A DNA stretch of 32,886 nt from Clostridiales bacterium (lineage in GTDB: Bacteria > Bacillota > Clostridia > Lachnospirales > WQUN01): NCBI GenBank assembly GCA_031271275.1, contig JAISWA010000014.1:1-32886 (forward strand). The letters are read 5' to 3'. The notes under the pieces were generated by a model. It had not been told where the DNA came from. It did no database searches and saw only the letters and a program-made list of their open reading frames with translations. Every line of letters begins with the position of its first letter. The stretch's first letter is position 1. The translations under genes were made by a program, and so were the position numbers. Of the stretch, positions 16,520-24,691 are shown in pieces.

Positions 16520-17872
16520 TCAAGGTTTCGGGTCGCCGGGTTCCGAAGCGGGGGTTTCCAATTCCTCCGCGGAAACGGGGGCCATTACCTCAAAGCTGCC
16601 GTCAAAGGAAACGTCCTCATAAGTCACCATGATGTCGTCCATCCGCACCGTGGGGGTTTCGGAATTCACGTCAACCAGTTCCATGGGGCGCATGATGAAA
16701 TAAATCATGTCGCCTTCCTCCACCTCGACGCTTAACTCCTCACTGGTCTGCATCCCGCCCGACAAACGGGTGAAGTACAAAGTTTCGTCATTTTTGCGGA
16801 TTTCCGCCGCGTAGGTGTTCCCCTCGTAAGGCTCGTATACGATGGTCCCCGATTGGAAATCGCAGTTGCTGAATAAAATATGCCGCCAGGGGGCGATGCG
16901 CAGGGTTCCGGTTTCCGGCGCTTTAAAAGCCGCCGCGATTTCGTAGGGCTCATTGGAAAGGATGTCGTAACCCGCCTGCGCGCCTACGCCGTTCCAATCG
17001 AACAGGGAATAATAAATCGCGTCTTCGTCCGGGTTGGGTGAAGCCTGCCAGTTAGCGCCCCATTCGGGATAATAATTCAGTTCCGCCCAGTCGCCGTCCC
17101 CCAAGCGCTGCATGTAAAACCATTCCGACCCCTGCTCCTCGGCGCTCATAAAGGTATCGTGCAGGCTGTAAATCCCCTCGCCGCCGTAACTGACGGGCAG
17201 GTTGAGCAGGATATCCGCCGACGGGCGGGCTTCCTCGCCATAGGTGACGGACAGGTCGTTGATAAGCACGTCGCCTTCGGCGTCTTCGTGGGGTTCCACG
17301 ATAAACCAAATCTCATCGCCCTTTGCCACGTCCACGGTAATGGCTTCGCTGCCGACGACTTCCGTGGGGCTGGAGTCGCCTCTGTAGAGTTCCTCGCCGT
17401 TTTTCGTAATAACGGCGGTAATCCCGCCTTCTTCCTTCGGCTTAATCACCCACGCGCCTTCGTCGTCCAGGTAGATGTCCCCGTAAGTGGAAAGCATATG
17501 CCGCCAGGGCGCAATCGTAACGGTTCCTTTTTTAGGCGCGGTATAACGGGCGGCAATGCTGTAGCGTTGGCCGTCCATCCAACCGGGGTACGCGATGGCT
17601 TTCCCTTCCGACAGGTAAAGGGAGAAATAAATCCCGTCGCCGTCGGGCGTTTCGGAATACTGCCAGTTGTCGCCCCATTGGGCGGTGTAGTAAAGCGCCT
17701 GCCATTCGCCTTCGTCCACGCGGGCAAGGTAATTCCACTCCGGCCCCTGTTCCGTCGCCCCGGGCAAAGCTTCCTCAAGGGCGTAGGTCGCCCCGGCTTC
17801 GGACGCCGGCACGATTGCGGTCACGGAAAATACCATCACCGCCGCAAGCAAAAGACTTAAAAATTTCTTCAT
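16520..17872 (-). CDS. Secreted protein with two copies of an unrecognised beta-rich domain
   Basis: I do not recognise the family. The 450-residue product starts with a clear signal peptide (MKKFLSLLLAAVMVFSVTAI, likely cleaved near ASEAGA) and has no lipobox, LPxTG or C-terminal membrane anchor, so it is probably released. It consists of two homologous units, about residues 41-212 and 246-419. Shared landmarks are EQGxEW, then the W-rich region around GDNW or GANW, DAIYYSL or DGIYFSL, APKKGT or APETGT, the strongly conserved APWRH(M/I)L, and the end (I/M)xVTYE. The many aromatic residues and expected beta-strands are reminiscent of carbohydrate-binding modules, but this is inference. The C-terminus is acidic and proline-rich. 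A GGAGG site precedes the ATG. It is the last gene before the terminator. Confidence 0.85.
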   Translation of the reverse strand: MKKFLSLLLAAVMVFSVTAIVPASEAGATYALEEALPGATEQGPEWNYLARVDEGEWQALYYTAQWGDNWQYSETPDGDGIYFSLYLSEGKAIAYPGWMDGQRYSIAARYTAPKKGTVTIAPWRHMLSTYGDIYLDDEGAWVIKPKEEGGITAVITKNGEELYRGDSSPTEVVGSEAITVDVAKGDEIWFIVEPHEDAEGDVLINDLSVTYGEEARPSADILLNLPVSYGGEGIYSLHDTFMSAEEQGSEWFYMQRLGDGDWAELNYYPEWGANWQASPNPDEDAIYYSLFDWNGVGAQAGYDILSNEPYEIAAAFKAPETGTLRIAPWRHILFSNCDFQSGTIVYEPYEGNTYAAEIRKNDETLYFTRLSGGMQTSEELSVEVEEGDMIYFIMRPMELVDVNSETPTVRMDDIMVTYEDVSFDGSFEVMAPVSAEELETPASEPGDPKP

Positions 17873-17909
17873 TTAAGAACTTCCTCCTTGAATATAATAA
17901 TGGGCGAAC

Positions 17910-17927
17910 CGCCGCCGCGCGGCGGCG
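17910..17927. repeat. Perfect 18-base GC palindrome between permease and secreted-protein genes
   Basis: CGCCGCCGCGCGGCGGCG is its own reverse complement and lies directly after the permease stop, on the transcript leading to the secreted protein. It can form a stem of about 7 pairs with a 4-base loop. Without a T tract it is more likely an RNA-stabilising or attenuating hairpin than a terminator. Confidence 0.5.
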
Positions 17928-18869
17928 TCATCCCTTAACCGAGCCTATCAGCAAGCCCTGCGTAAAATATTTTTGCAAAAAGGGGTACACGATGATAATC
18001 GGCAGGGTGGCGACCATTACCGCCGCCATTTTCATCGTCTCCGACGGCATGATTCCGCCGGACTGTATCACCTTGACGCCGCCTCTGGCGCTTGCGGTCA
18101 CCTGGGTGTTCGTCAGCACCTTCCGCAGCAAGAGCTGCAGGGTCGTCAAAAATTCGTTGCGGGTGATAAAAATGAGCGCGTTGTACCACTCGTTCCAATA
18201 ACCCACGGCGGTGTACACCACCATGGTGGCGAGTATCGGTTTGGAAAGCGGCAGTATAATCCTGAAATAGACGGTGAAATCGTTTGCCCCGTCCAGTATG
18301 GCGCTTTCCTCTAAACTTTCCGGCATTGCCATAAAAAAATTGCGGATGATAATCATGTTCCAGATGGAAATCGTGCCGGGGACAAACAACGCGAAAAACG
18401 AATCGAGCATCCCCAACGTTTTAACCACCAAAAAATACGGTATCAGCCCGCCGTTAAAGAGCATAGGGATGAAAATGAAAACCGTAAGCGCCACGCGGTA
18501 CGGCAGGTAGCGTTTGGAAAGCACATACGCGCCCATCGTGGTAAAAAAAAGGCTGTTGACCGTGCCCGCCACGGTAAGAGCCGCCGTAACCAGGAACGCG
18601 TTCGTAAACTGATTGCTTGAGGAAAACAAATAATCATAAGCAAACAGCGTAAAATTGTCCGCCCACAGGCGGAACCCCTTCGCGGCGATTTCCGTTTCGG
18701 GCGTAAGCGAAGCGATGAGCATAAGCCAAAAGGGCAGGATGAACAAAAGCGCCAGTAAAATCATCACCCCGTAATTAAAAACCGTAAACCACGCCGGAAC
18801 CCTGTTGGCTTCAAACCTGCGCCGCCGCCGCCCCGCGGCAGCCGGGACGTTTGCGTTGCCGTTTACCAT
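17928..18869 (-). CDS. Carbohydrate ABC transporter permease (CUT1, LplC/YtcP-like), importer 3
   Basis: This inner-membrane permease has about six hydrophobic segments, an N-terminal one being VMILLALLFILPFWLMLIAS. The cytoplasmic EAA loop that docks the ATPase reads SAILDGANDFTVYFRIILPL. The NEWYNAL region and QKYFTQGLLIGSVKG end are typical of the LplC/YtcP group, which imports complex oligosaccharides. I chose ATG 18869 (MVNGNANVPAAAG): a G-rich stretch lies about 9 bases upstream and the start overlaps the preceding permease stop. ATG 18890 would add seven residues but has no ribosome binding site. It pairs with the next gene upstream. The ATPase is not encoded nearby. Confidence 0.9.
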   Translation of the reverse strand: MVNGNANVPAAAGRRRRRFEANRVPAWFTVFNYGVMILLALLFILPFWLMLIASLTPETEIAAKGFRLWADNFTLFAYDYLFSSSNQFTNAFLVTAALTVAGTVNSLFFTTMGAYVLSKRYLPYRVALTVFIFIPMLFNGGLIPYFLVVKTLGMLDSFFALFVPGTISIWNMIIIRNFFMAMPESLEESAILDGANDFTVYFRIILPLSKPILATMVVYTAVGYWNEWYNALIFITRNEFLTTLQLLLRKVLTNTQVTASARGGVKVIQSGGIMPSETMKMAAVMVATLPIIIVYPFLQKYFTQGLLIGSVKG

Positions 18870-19816
18870 ATCGCTTCGCCCCCCATCCATTTGACAATCC
18901 GGTTGGTACCCATGACCAAAACAAAGCCGATCACCGACTGGAACAGCCCCATTGCCGCGCCGATGGAAAACAAGCCGCCCTGCAAACCTTTCCGGTAAAT
19001 ATAAAAGTCGAGCACGTCGGTGTTGGCGTGGAGCGGCGCGTTTTGACCTATCAGCGCGAAAATCTGCCCGAAGTCGCCGCTCATCATGCTCCCGATGTTT
19101 AAAATAAACAGAATGGACGCGGTGGGCATGATACAGGGTATGGTGATGCTAATAACCTGCCGCCACCGCGACGCGCCGTCCACCACCGCCGCCTCGTAAA
19201 GGGTCGGGTCGATTCCGGAAATAGCCGCCAGATACAGGATGGAACTGTAACCGATCCCTTTCCAAATGCTGCTGCCCACCAAAATCGAGCGCCAGAACTC
19301 GCCCCGCACAAACCACTGCACCGGCTCCAACCCCAAGCCTTTCAGCACGCCGTTGACCAAGCCGAAGTTCGTGTTCAACAGCGCGTAGGAAATCCCGCTG
19401 ATGACAATCCACGAAACAAAGTGCGGCAGGTAGGAAATCGTCTGGATGGCGCGCTTAAAGAGCTTGCCGCGCAATTCCGTAAGCAGCAGCGCAAAAATAA
19501 CCGGCGCGGGGAACCCCCACAAAAGCTTCAGCACATTAATCCATACCGTGTTAAAAACCAACCGCCCGAAATCCGGCGCGGAAAACATGGTCCTAAAATT
19601 ATCCAAGCCGACCCAGGGGCTTTCAAAAATGGGAACCCACGGTTGGTAACGGGTAAAAGCAATCAATATCCCACTCATGGGTATGTAATTGAACAGCGTA
19701 AGGCAGATGATTACCGGGACAAACATCAGGTAAAGCATCCAATACTTTCGGATACTGGATATAAAGCCCCTTTTCCTCGCGGCGATACGAACTTCGTTTA
19801 TGCTTCCGCCTGCCAT
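18863..19816 (-). CDS. Carbohydrate ABC transporter permease (CUT1, LplB/YteP-like), importer 3
   Basis: The 317-residue protein is the first permease of the pair. The N-terminal region KYWMLYLMFVPVIICLTLFN with IPMSGILIAFTRYQP is a strong signature of the LplB/YteP group. About six membrane segments are visible, and the EAA loop reads YEAAVVDGASRWRQVISI. It forms a channel half with the next permease. A GGGAGG site stands 7 bases before the ATG. The gene lies 44 bases downstream of its binding protein and overlaps the following permease start, so the three are translated from one message. Confidence 0.92.
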   Translation of the reverse strand: MAGGSINEVRIAARKRGFISSIRKYWMLYLMFVPVIICLTLFNYIPMSGILIAFTRYQPWVPIFESPWVGLDNFRTMFSAPDFGRLVFNTVWINVLKLLWGFPAPVIFALLLTELRGKLFKRAIQTISYLPHFVSWIVISGISYALLNTNFGLVNGVLKGLGLEPVQWFVRGEFWRSILVGSSIWKGIGYSSILYLAAISGIDPTLYEAAVVDGASRWRQVISITIPCIMPTASILFILNIGSMMSGDFGQIFALIGQNAPLHANTDVLDFYIYRKGLQGGLFSIGAAMGLFQSVIGFVLVMGTNRIVKWMGGEAIW

Positions 19817-19860
19817 TACACACCTCCCGCGTTAAAATAAGTTTTCCGTTGACCCGCCGT

Positions 19861-21420
19861 TTACCTGCCGTTCGCGGCTTTCCATTCCTCGTGCTGGCGG
19901 CGGATTTCCGCGTAAGGCCCTTCCACGCTCGCCTCGTATTCGTCCACCATTGCCTGCCATTCGGAAATCGGGCGGACGCCCGCGGCGATATTGTAGTTCT
20001 CCACCCAGATATCGATGGAGTTAAAGTCCCCGACCTTTTCCCAGTCGATGACGAAACCCTTCAAGGGGTTTACAAACATGGGAAGGCTGCGGTAATAATC
20101 CTGCGTCGCCTCCACGTCGTAGCTGAGGTCGGTGCGCTTAAGCGCGTAGCCCTCATAAGACAGCGGCATGTACACCGTATCGTAACCGCGTTTGGACTCG
20201 TCCCCGCCCGCGCTGTCGGGCAGTTTCCAACCGTCCTCGCCGTCGCGCACGTAGTTGGCACCGTCTATTCCGTACTTGCCCAGGATATAATTTTCGCGGT
20301 TTGCCGCAAGCCAGTCAAAGTATTTCACCACCAGTTCGGGGTGTTTTGACATGGTGGTGACGTAAGCGATCATGCCCGCGCCGCTGTTTTCCGGCAGGGC
20401 GGCATCGCCCATCGGGCCGCTCAATACCGGCATGATTTCCAGTTTGCCGTCGGGGTCCTGGGCGGTCAATTGGGGCTGATAGCGGTCAATGTTGCGAGGG
20501 TCGGTGAACAGCACGCCCACTTTGCCCGTAATCAGCCACTGGTCATACTGGGATTCGTCCGTCACGAGGAAGTCCGGGTCGTACCAACCGTTGTCCAACC
20601 AACGCCGGTACATTTCCAGAAACTTAACATAGTCGGGGTGCTCGTAGGCTTGGATAAACACGCCTTCGGGGGATTCGGTCTCCCACCCGGTTTCGGCGGT
20701 TACGCCGCCGGAAATCGCGCTTGCCATGGAGGGTTCCAAAAACCACGGCTTACCCGCCACCGGAACCACGTCGCCCCTGTCCTTAAACGCCGCGAGTACG
20801 GTTTCAAATTCCTCTACGGTGGTAGGCATTTCAAGCCCGGCGTCTTCCAACCAGTCTTGACGGATGATGGCGCCGTTCCAGTACACGCGTTCATAGGAAG
20901 GGATCCCCAAAATTTCGCCCGACGGGTTTTTTACGTTTATCCACGCGTCCTCGGGCATCATTTTACGGATGTTTTGCCCGTACTGCTCAACCAACGCGCC
21001 AATAGGAGCCACAAGCCCCGGCTTGGAAATATCCACGCCGAAGTCGTCGGTGTCGCCGATAAACCCGTCCAACTGGTCGCCGGAGGCAAGCAAGGTGTTT
21101 TTCTTTTCCTCAAAGCCGTCGCGGGGGATGATAATCCAATCCAACGTGACGTTTAGGTCCTCTGCCATTTGTTTTTCCAACTCCGCGCGGACGGCGTCCA
21201 TGCCTTCGGGCGTGGAGGTGGCGCTTTGGAAGGGGTAAAACAAAACCAGTTTTGCGGGCGGTTCTTGAACCGCTGCGGTGGTAGCCGCGGTGGTCGCGGC
21301 GGTTGCCGCCGCTTGGGTGGTCGCCTGCGTTGCCGTTCCTGTTCCGCCGGAGCAGGCGGCGAGGGCAAACATCAAAACCAAACACAGGGACAGGACTTTG
21401 CTGCAGTTTTTGAACGTCAT
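19861..21420 (-). CDS. Extracellular solute-binding lipoprotein (LplA/YtcQ-like), importer 3
   Basis: This captures the substrate outside the cell for the LplB/LplC-like permeases downstream. The signal is MTFKNCSKVLSLCLVLMFA with the lipobox LAAC, so the mature protein is a lipid-anchored lipoprotein. An Ala/Thr-rich linker follows, then the binding domain, which contains GIPSYERVYWNGAIIRQDWL, typical of YtcQ-type proteins of about 520-560 residues. I chose ATG 21420 (519 residues) because GGGAGAG stands 7 bases upstream and the lipoprotein signal begins there; the frame stays open to 21465 but that start would bury the signal peptide. The substrate is unknown; the group usually takes oligosaccharides. 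Confidence 0.92.
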   Translation of the reverse strand: MTFKNCSKVLSLCLVLMFALAACSGGTGTATQATTQAAATAATTAATTAAVQEPPAKLVLFYPFQSATSTPEGMDAVRAELEKQMAEDLNVTLDWIIIPRDGFEEKKNTLLASGDQLDGFIGDTDDFGVDISKPGLVAPIGALVEQYGQNIRKMMPEDAWINVKNPSGEILGIPSYERVYWNGAIIRQDWLEDAGLEMPTTVEEFETVLAAFKDRGDVVPVAGKPWFLEPSMASAISGGVTAETGWETESPEGVFIQAYEHPDYVKFLEMYRRWLDNGWYDPDFLVTDESQYDQWLITGKVGVLFTDPRNIDRYQPQLTAQDPDGKLEIMPVLSGPMGDAALPENSGAGMIAYVTTMSKHPELVVKYFDWLAANRENYILGKYGIDGANYVRDGEDGWKLPDSAGGDESKRGYDTVYMPLSYEGYALKRTDLSYDVEATQDYYRSLPMFVNPLKGFVIDWEKVGDFNSIDIWVENYNIAAGVRPISEWQAMVDEYEASVEGPYAEIRRQHEEWKAANGR

Positions 21421-21461
21421 CGTAATCTCTCCCATTATTTTATTTTGCGCGGCAAGAGCGC

Positions 21462-22319
21462 TCATTCTTTTACCGTCTCAATCAGCCGTTTCCGGAAAAG
21501 TTCCGGATTCACTTCCGTTGCGATTCGTACCTCCGCGCCGTTTTCTGTTTCGGTCAGCGCTCCCCGGCGGCTCCGGTCGCACAGTTCCACGGACACCCGC
21601 TTCTTTTCAAAGGCGATCACATCGTCCCAAAGCAGCGCGCCCACCGCCAACGGGTCGTGAAGTACCGGGAGGTAGTGTTCCCTTGTAAAGTCGCGCATCA
21701 TTTCATACAGCAGCCGTTCCTTTTTCCCGCCGTGCGCGAAAGAATCCACTTCGGCCTGCGTAAAGCGGCACAACTCCGTTACGTTTAAGCCGACGATACT
21801 GACCGCTGCGCCGGAATTAAGAACCGTGACGGCGGCTTCCGGGTCGCAGAGGAAGTTCCATTCCGCGCGGCCGTCCCCCGGGGAACCGCCCATTAACATG
21901 ATTCGGCGGCCTTTGGCGATTCGCGGCGCCGCCAACATTGCGGCGGCGAGGTTGGTCAGCGGCCCGATTGGCACAAGCGTCAGTTCCGGGTCGTCCTCGC
22001 ATAAACGGATGATAAACTCGGCGGCGCGGTTACGCTCGTCGATAAATACAGGGGAAGCGCCCGACCTTTCAGCTTCCGTGTCCCCGCTTTGCCCCCAACT
22101 TCCAATCAGCGGCTTTTCCGCCCCAATCGCCACGGGGATATCCTTCCGCCCGTACACTTCGAGCATGTTGGACAATATCCCGTGCCGCCACGCGTTGCCG
22201 AGGTACACAAGCGATATTCCGGCTACGGAAATCTCCGGAGAACTGAGCGCAAGCGCAAGGGCAATCGCGTCGTCCACATCGCCGCCTATGTCCGTGTCAA
22301 TCAGAACCCGCGTTTTCAT
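21462..22319 (-). CDS. Inosine-uridine preferring nucleoside hydrolase family (IUNH) protein
   Basis: Such enzymes cleave the N-glycosidic bond of ribonucleosides to free base and ribose using a calcium ion. The 285-residue protein has the N-terminal calcium and ribose cluster DTDIGGDVDD (D8, D10, D14, D16, D17), the PIGPLTNLA loop, GGSPGDGRAEWNFLCDPEAA with the conserved Asn, and the calcium/catalytic HD at H221-D222 in LPVLHDPLA. No signal peptide is seen, so it acts in the cytosol. Its ATG overlaps the stop of the upstream sugar-binding protein as ATGA, so the two are translationally coupled. This suggests that the imported compound or its product has an N-glycosidic bond, although family members with other glycoside substrates are possible. 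Confidence 0.87.
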   Translation of the reverse strand: MKTRVLIDTDIGGDVDDAIALALALSSPEISVAGISLVYLGNAWRHGILSNMLEVYGRKDIPVAIGAEKPLIGSWGQSGDTEAERSGASPVFIDERNRAAEFIIRLCEDDPELTLVPIGPLTNLAAAMLAAPRIAKGRRIMLMGGSPGDGRAEWNFLCDPEAAVTVLNSGAAVSIVGLNVTELCRFTQAEVDSFAHGGKKERLLYEMMRDFTREHYLPVLHDPLAVGALLWDDVIAFEKKRVSVELCDRSRRGALTETENGAEVRIATEVNPELFRKRLIETVKE

Positions 22320-23704
22320 TTCCCCGAATAGATCAAGTCAATCGCCGCCTTGTGCTCCGGGTTAAGCTGTTCCGCGATGGTGCTTGCCGGGGTGTTGCCG
22401 TCAAGCAGGTTTGCCACGGTTCCGGTAATCCTGTCGATGTTTTCCGTGGCTTTGTCAAAGGCGTAAACCATTTCGCTGGCGGGGTCGTTGTAAATCATGT
22501 CGAAATACTCCTGGCCAATCAAATTGGCTTCCAGTTCATTCCCTGCCGTTGCCCAGTTTTCGTTCAGCATACGCATGAAAGTCACCGCGCCTTCCGGGTT
22601 CTTCGCGCCGTTGGGTACCGCCATCCCCTGAGGCATGACCACCACCGGTTTTTCCACGGCGCTGTTGGGGCCCTTGGGGTACGGGACCATTCCGATGTCA
22701 AAGGCGAACTCGTTGTTGCCGTATTCCACGCCGTCGATAAAGGCAAGGTTGCCCACCTCAAAATAGTCGAACATGGTGTCGTTTTTTGCCCAGGCGGACT
22801 GCGGCGCGCTTGACCATGTGCGCATCCAGTCCAACGTGTCAATCATCGCCTGGTTGTCAAAACCGGAAACCGCCGTGCCGTTTACCGTGTCCACGTCGAT
22901 AAAGCTGGCGCCGTTCGCCACAAGCAGGCGGCTCATGCCCTCGCCCTCCCACGAGCCGTAGCCCATGGACTCCGCTTCCCCGTCCGTATAGCGGGTGGTC
23001 GTTTTAATCATTTCGGCGAATTTGTCAAAAGTCCACTCGCCCCGCTTGTAAAGTTCGTCGGGCATTTCCAGGCCGTACAGGTCAAGCAGGTCGCGGTTAA
23101 ACACAAGGGAAGTCAGGTAGGGCTTCCATGGTATGGCGTAAGGCACGCCCTTCCAACTGAACAGTTCCCGGTCCACGTCCCAGAACGCAAAGTCGGAATC
23201 CGTTACGTAATCTGAAAGCGGCATGATAGAGCCTTGGAAAATCATGTTGTGCATGACCCTGTCGTAAACCTCAATCAAGTCCGGCGCCTGCCCCGCCGCC
23301 TGAAGTTCCGCCATGCGGGCGAGCATACTGTTCCATTCCACGTACTCAATATTGACCGTGCCGCCGTATTTTTCCTCAAAAAGCGGCTTCGCCTCCCACA
23401 CTCCGTCGAAAAGGTTGGGTGCGCGTACCTTTTCCGTTTTGTAGTTCCTTTCCGAACGCCAGTAAATAATGTGGAGGTCCGGGTTGCTTAGCGCGTCGGG
23501 CAGCGCTTCCGCGGCGGCGGCTTCGGAAGCGGCGGCTTCCGTTGAAACGGCTTCCGTTGCGGCGGCAAGGGTTGTGGCGGCAGTGGCGGGTTGAGTCCCT
23601 CCGCCCACCGCAGGGGGAATATTTGCCGCCTCGCTCCCGCATGCCGCCGCGGAAAGCAGCAGCATGGTCCCGAGCGCCCCGCTCCATATCCTGTTCAGTT
23701 TCAT
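22316..23704 (-). CDS. Extracellular solute-binding protein (CUT1), importer 2
   Basis: The 462-residue protein has a lipoprotein-type signal (MKLNRIWSGALGTMLLLSAA) with Cys in the slightly atypical context SAAACGS, followed by an Ala/Thr/Glu-rich linker. The binding domain has the usual features: VNIEYVEWNSMLARMAELQAAG, DLIEVYDRVMHNMIFQGSI and ALPWKPYLTSLVFNRDLLD-like sequence (here AIPWKPYLTSLVFNRDLLD), with the late MPQGMAVPNGAKNPE. It resembles maltose- or multiple-sugar-binding proteins. Unlike most importers, its gene comes after, not before, the two permeases. A GAAGGAAT site precedes the ATG. Confidence 0.9.
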   Translation of the reverse strand: MKLNRIWSGALGTMLLLSAAACGSEAANIPPAVGGGTQPATAATTLAAATEAVSTEAAASEAAAAEALPDALSNPDLHIIYWRSERNYKTEKVRAPNLFDGVWEAKPLFEEKYGGTVNIEYVEWNSMLARMAELQAAGQAPDLIEVYDRVMHNMIFQGSIMPLSDYVTDSDFAFWDVDRELFSWKGVPYAIPWKPYLTSLVFNRDLLDLYGLEMPDELYKRGEWTFDKFAEMIKTTTRYTDGEAESMGYGSWEGEGMSRLLVANGASFIDVDTVNGTAVSGFDNQAMIDTLDWMRTWSSAPQSAWAKNDTMFDYFEVGNLAFIDGVEYGNNEFAFDIGMVPYPKGPNSAVEKPVVVMPQGMAVPNGAKNPEGAVTFMRMLNENWATAGNELEANLIGQEYFDMIYNDPASEMVYAFDKATENIDRITGTVANLLDGNTPASTIAEQLNPEHKAAIDLIYSGK

Positions 23705-23737
23705 TCAGATTCCTTCTTTCTTTATGTTAAATACTTA

Positions 23738-24688
23738 TTAAATACCCGTCAGCCCGGCGGTTTCGATACTTTCGGCCAGACGGTTTTGGAAAGCCAGATA
23801 CATGGCAAGCAGCGGCGCGATTCCCAACAGAACCCCCGCCTGTATCCGCGTGGTGGCGATGGTCATGTCGTCCGCCCCCGCGCCTATTACCTGCCGCAGG
23901 AAATCCTGCAGTTCGCTTAAACTGGTGGCGATGGTGTATTTGGCGCGGATAAACGAAGCCGCCGTATAATAGTCGTTCCAGTTCCACACGATGGCAAGCA
24001 TAAGGGCGGTAATCGCGATGTTCTGCGCGTTGGGCAGCATTACCGAACGGAAGGTGCGAAACGCGCCGCACCCGTCAATACGCGCGGCTTCTTCCAGTTC
24101 GCGGGGCATGGACGCGAAAAACTGGCGGAAAATCAAAATGTAAATCCCGGAACGCAAACTGGCGGCAAAAGCCGCCGGTATAAAGGTGACCCAATGGCTC
24201 CCGATTAAGTTGACGCTATTGGGGACGCCGCCCCCGGTGACCCGGTTTAACAGCCCCAAAACCCCGAAGGGGTTAAAGTGGTAAAAGGCTTGGAACAACC
24301 CGGTGGAAATTGAAACCGGCGGAACTACCACCGTCAGCAGCACCAACGCGAACAAGGGTTTCTTTAAGGGGAAACGGAACCGGGCGAAACCGTAGCCCAC
24401 CAACAGGCACGAGCCGAGCTGCACCAAAGTGGGAAGCACCGTATAAGTCAGCGTGTTGAGCAAACTGCCCGCGTAATCCATAAAGCCGATTACCTCGCTG
24501 ATGTTGTAAAGGGTGAAACTTTTCGGTATCCATATTACGCCGGGGTCGCGGGCCTGCGCGTAAGGCTTAAACGCGTTGGAGAGCATAAACAGCATGGGGT
24601 ACAGGATGACGAAACTCAGCCCGACAAGCAGCGAGTGGCGGAAGACGGCGATAACGGCGGACCAAAGGCGTTTTTTTATTTTAATCAC
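23738..24688 (-). CDS. Carbohydrate ABC transporter permease (CUT1, MalG-like), importer 2
   Basis: The 316-residue protein has about six membrane helices, the first being LLVGLSFVILYPMLFMLSNA with FKPYAQA following. The EAA loop is LEEAARIDGCGAFRTFRSVM, and the IVWNWNDYYTAASFI region is where CUT1 permeases read WNE or WND. The start is a GTG at 24688 preceded by GGGAGGT at about 6 bases; a three-base gap separates it from the upstream permease. It pairs with that permease; the energy must come from an ATPase encoded elsewhere. About half way, a long glycine-rich loop (GLLNRVTGGGVPNSV) lies between helices 3 and 4. Confidence 0.9.
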   Translation of the reverse strand: MIKIKKRLWSAVIAVFRHSLLVGLSFVILYPMLFMLSNAFKPYAQARDPGVIWIPKSFTLYNISEVIGFMDYAGSLLNTLTYTVLPTLVQLGSCLLVGYGFARFRFPLKKPLFALVLLTVVVPPVSISTGLFQAFYHFNPFGVLGLLNRVTGGGVPNSVNLIGSHWVTFIPAAFAASLRSGIYILIFRQFFASMPRELEEAARIDGCGAFRTFRSVMLPNAQNIAITALMLAIVWNWNDYYTAASFIRAKYTIATSLSELQDFLRQVIGAGADDMTIATTRIQAGVLLGIAPLLAMYLAFQNRLAESIETAGLTGI

Positions 24689-24691
24689 GTT

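Noticed and set aside
19861-21465. Start of the importer 3 binding protein at 21465
   Set aside because: That start places 15 extra residues before the lipoprotein signal and would nearly touch the previous gene; the ATG at 21420 has its own ribosome binding site.
23460-23640. Repetitive GCGGCGGC-like DNA as a tandem repeat element
   Set aside because: It encodes the Ala/Thr/Glu-rich linker of the importer 2 binding lipoprotein; similar linkers occur in the other binding protein.
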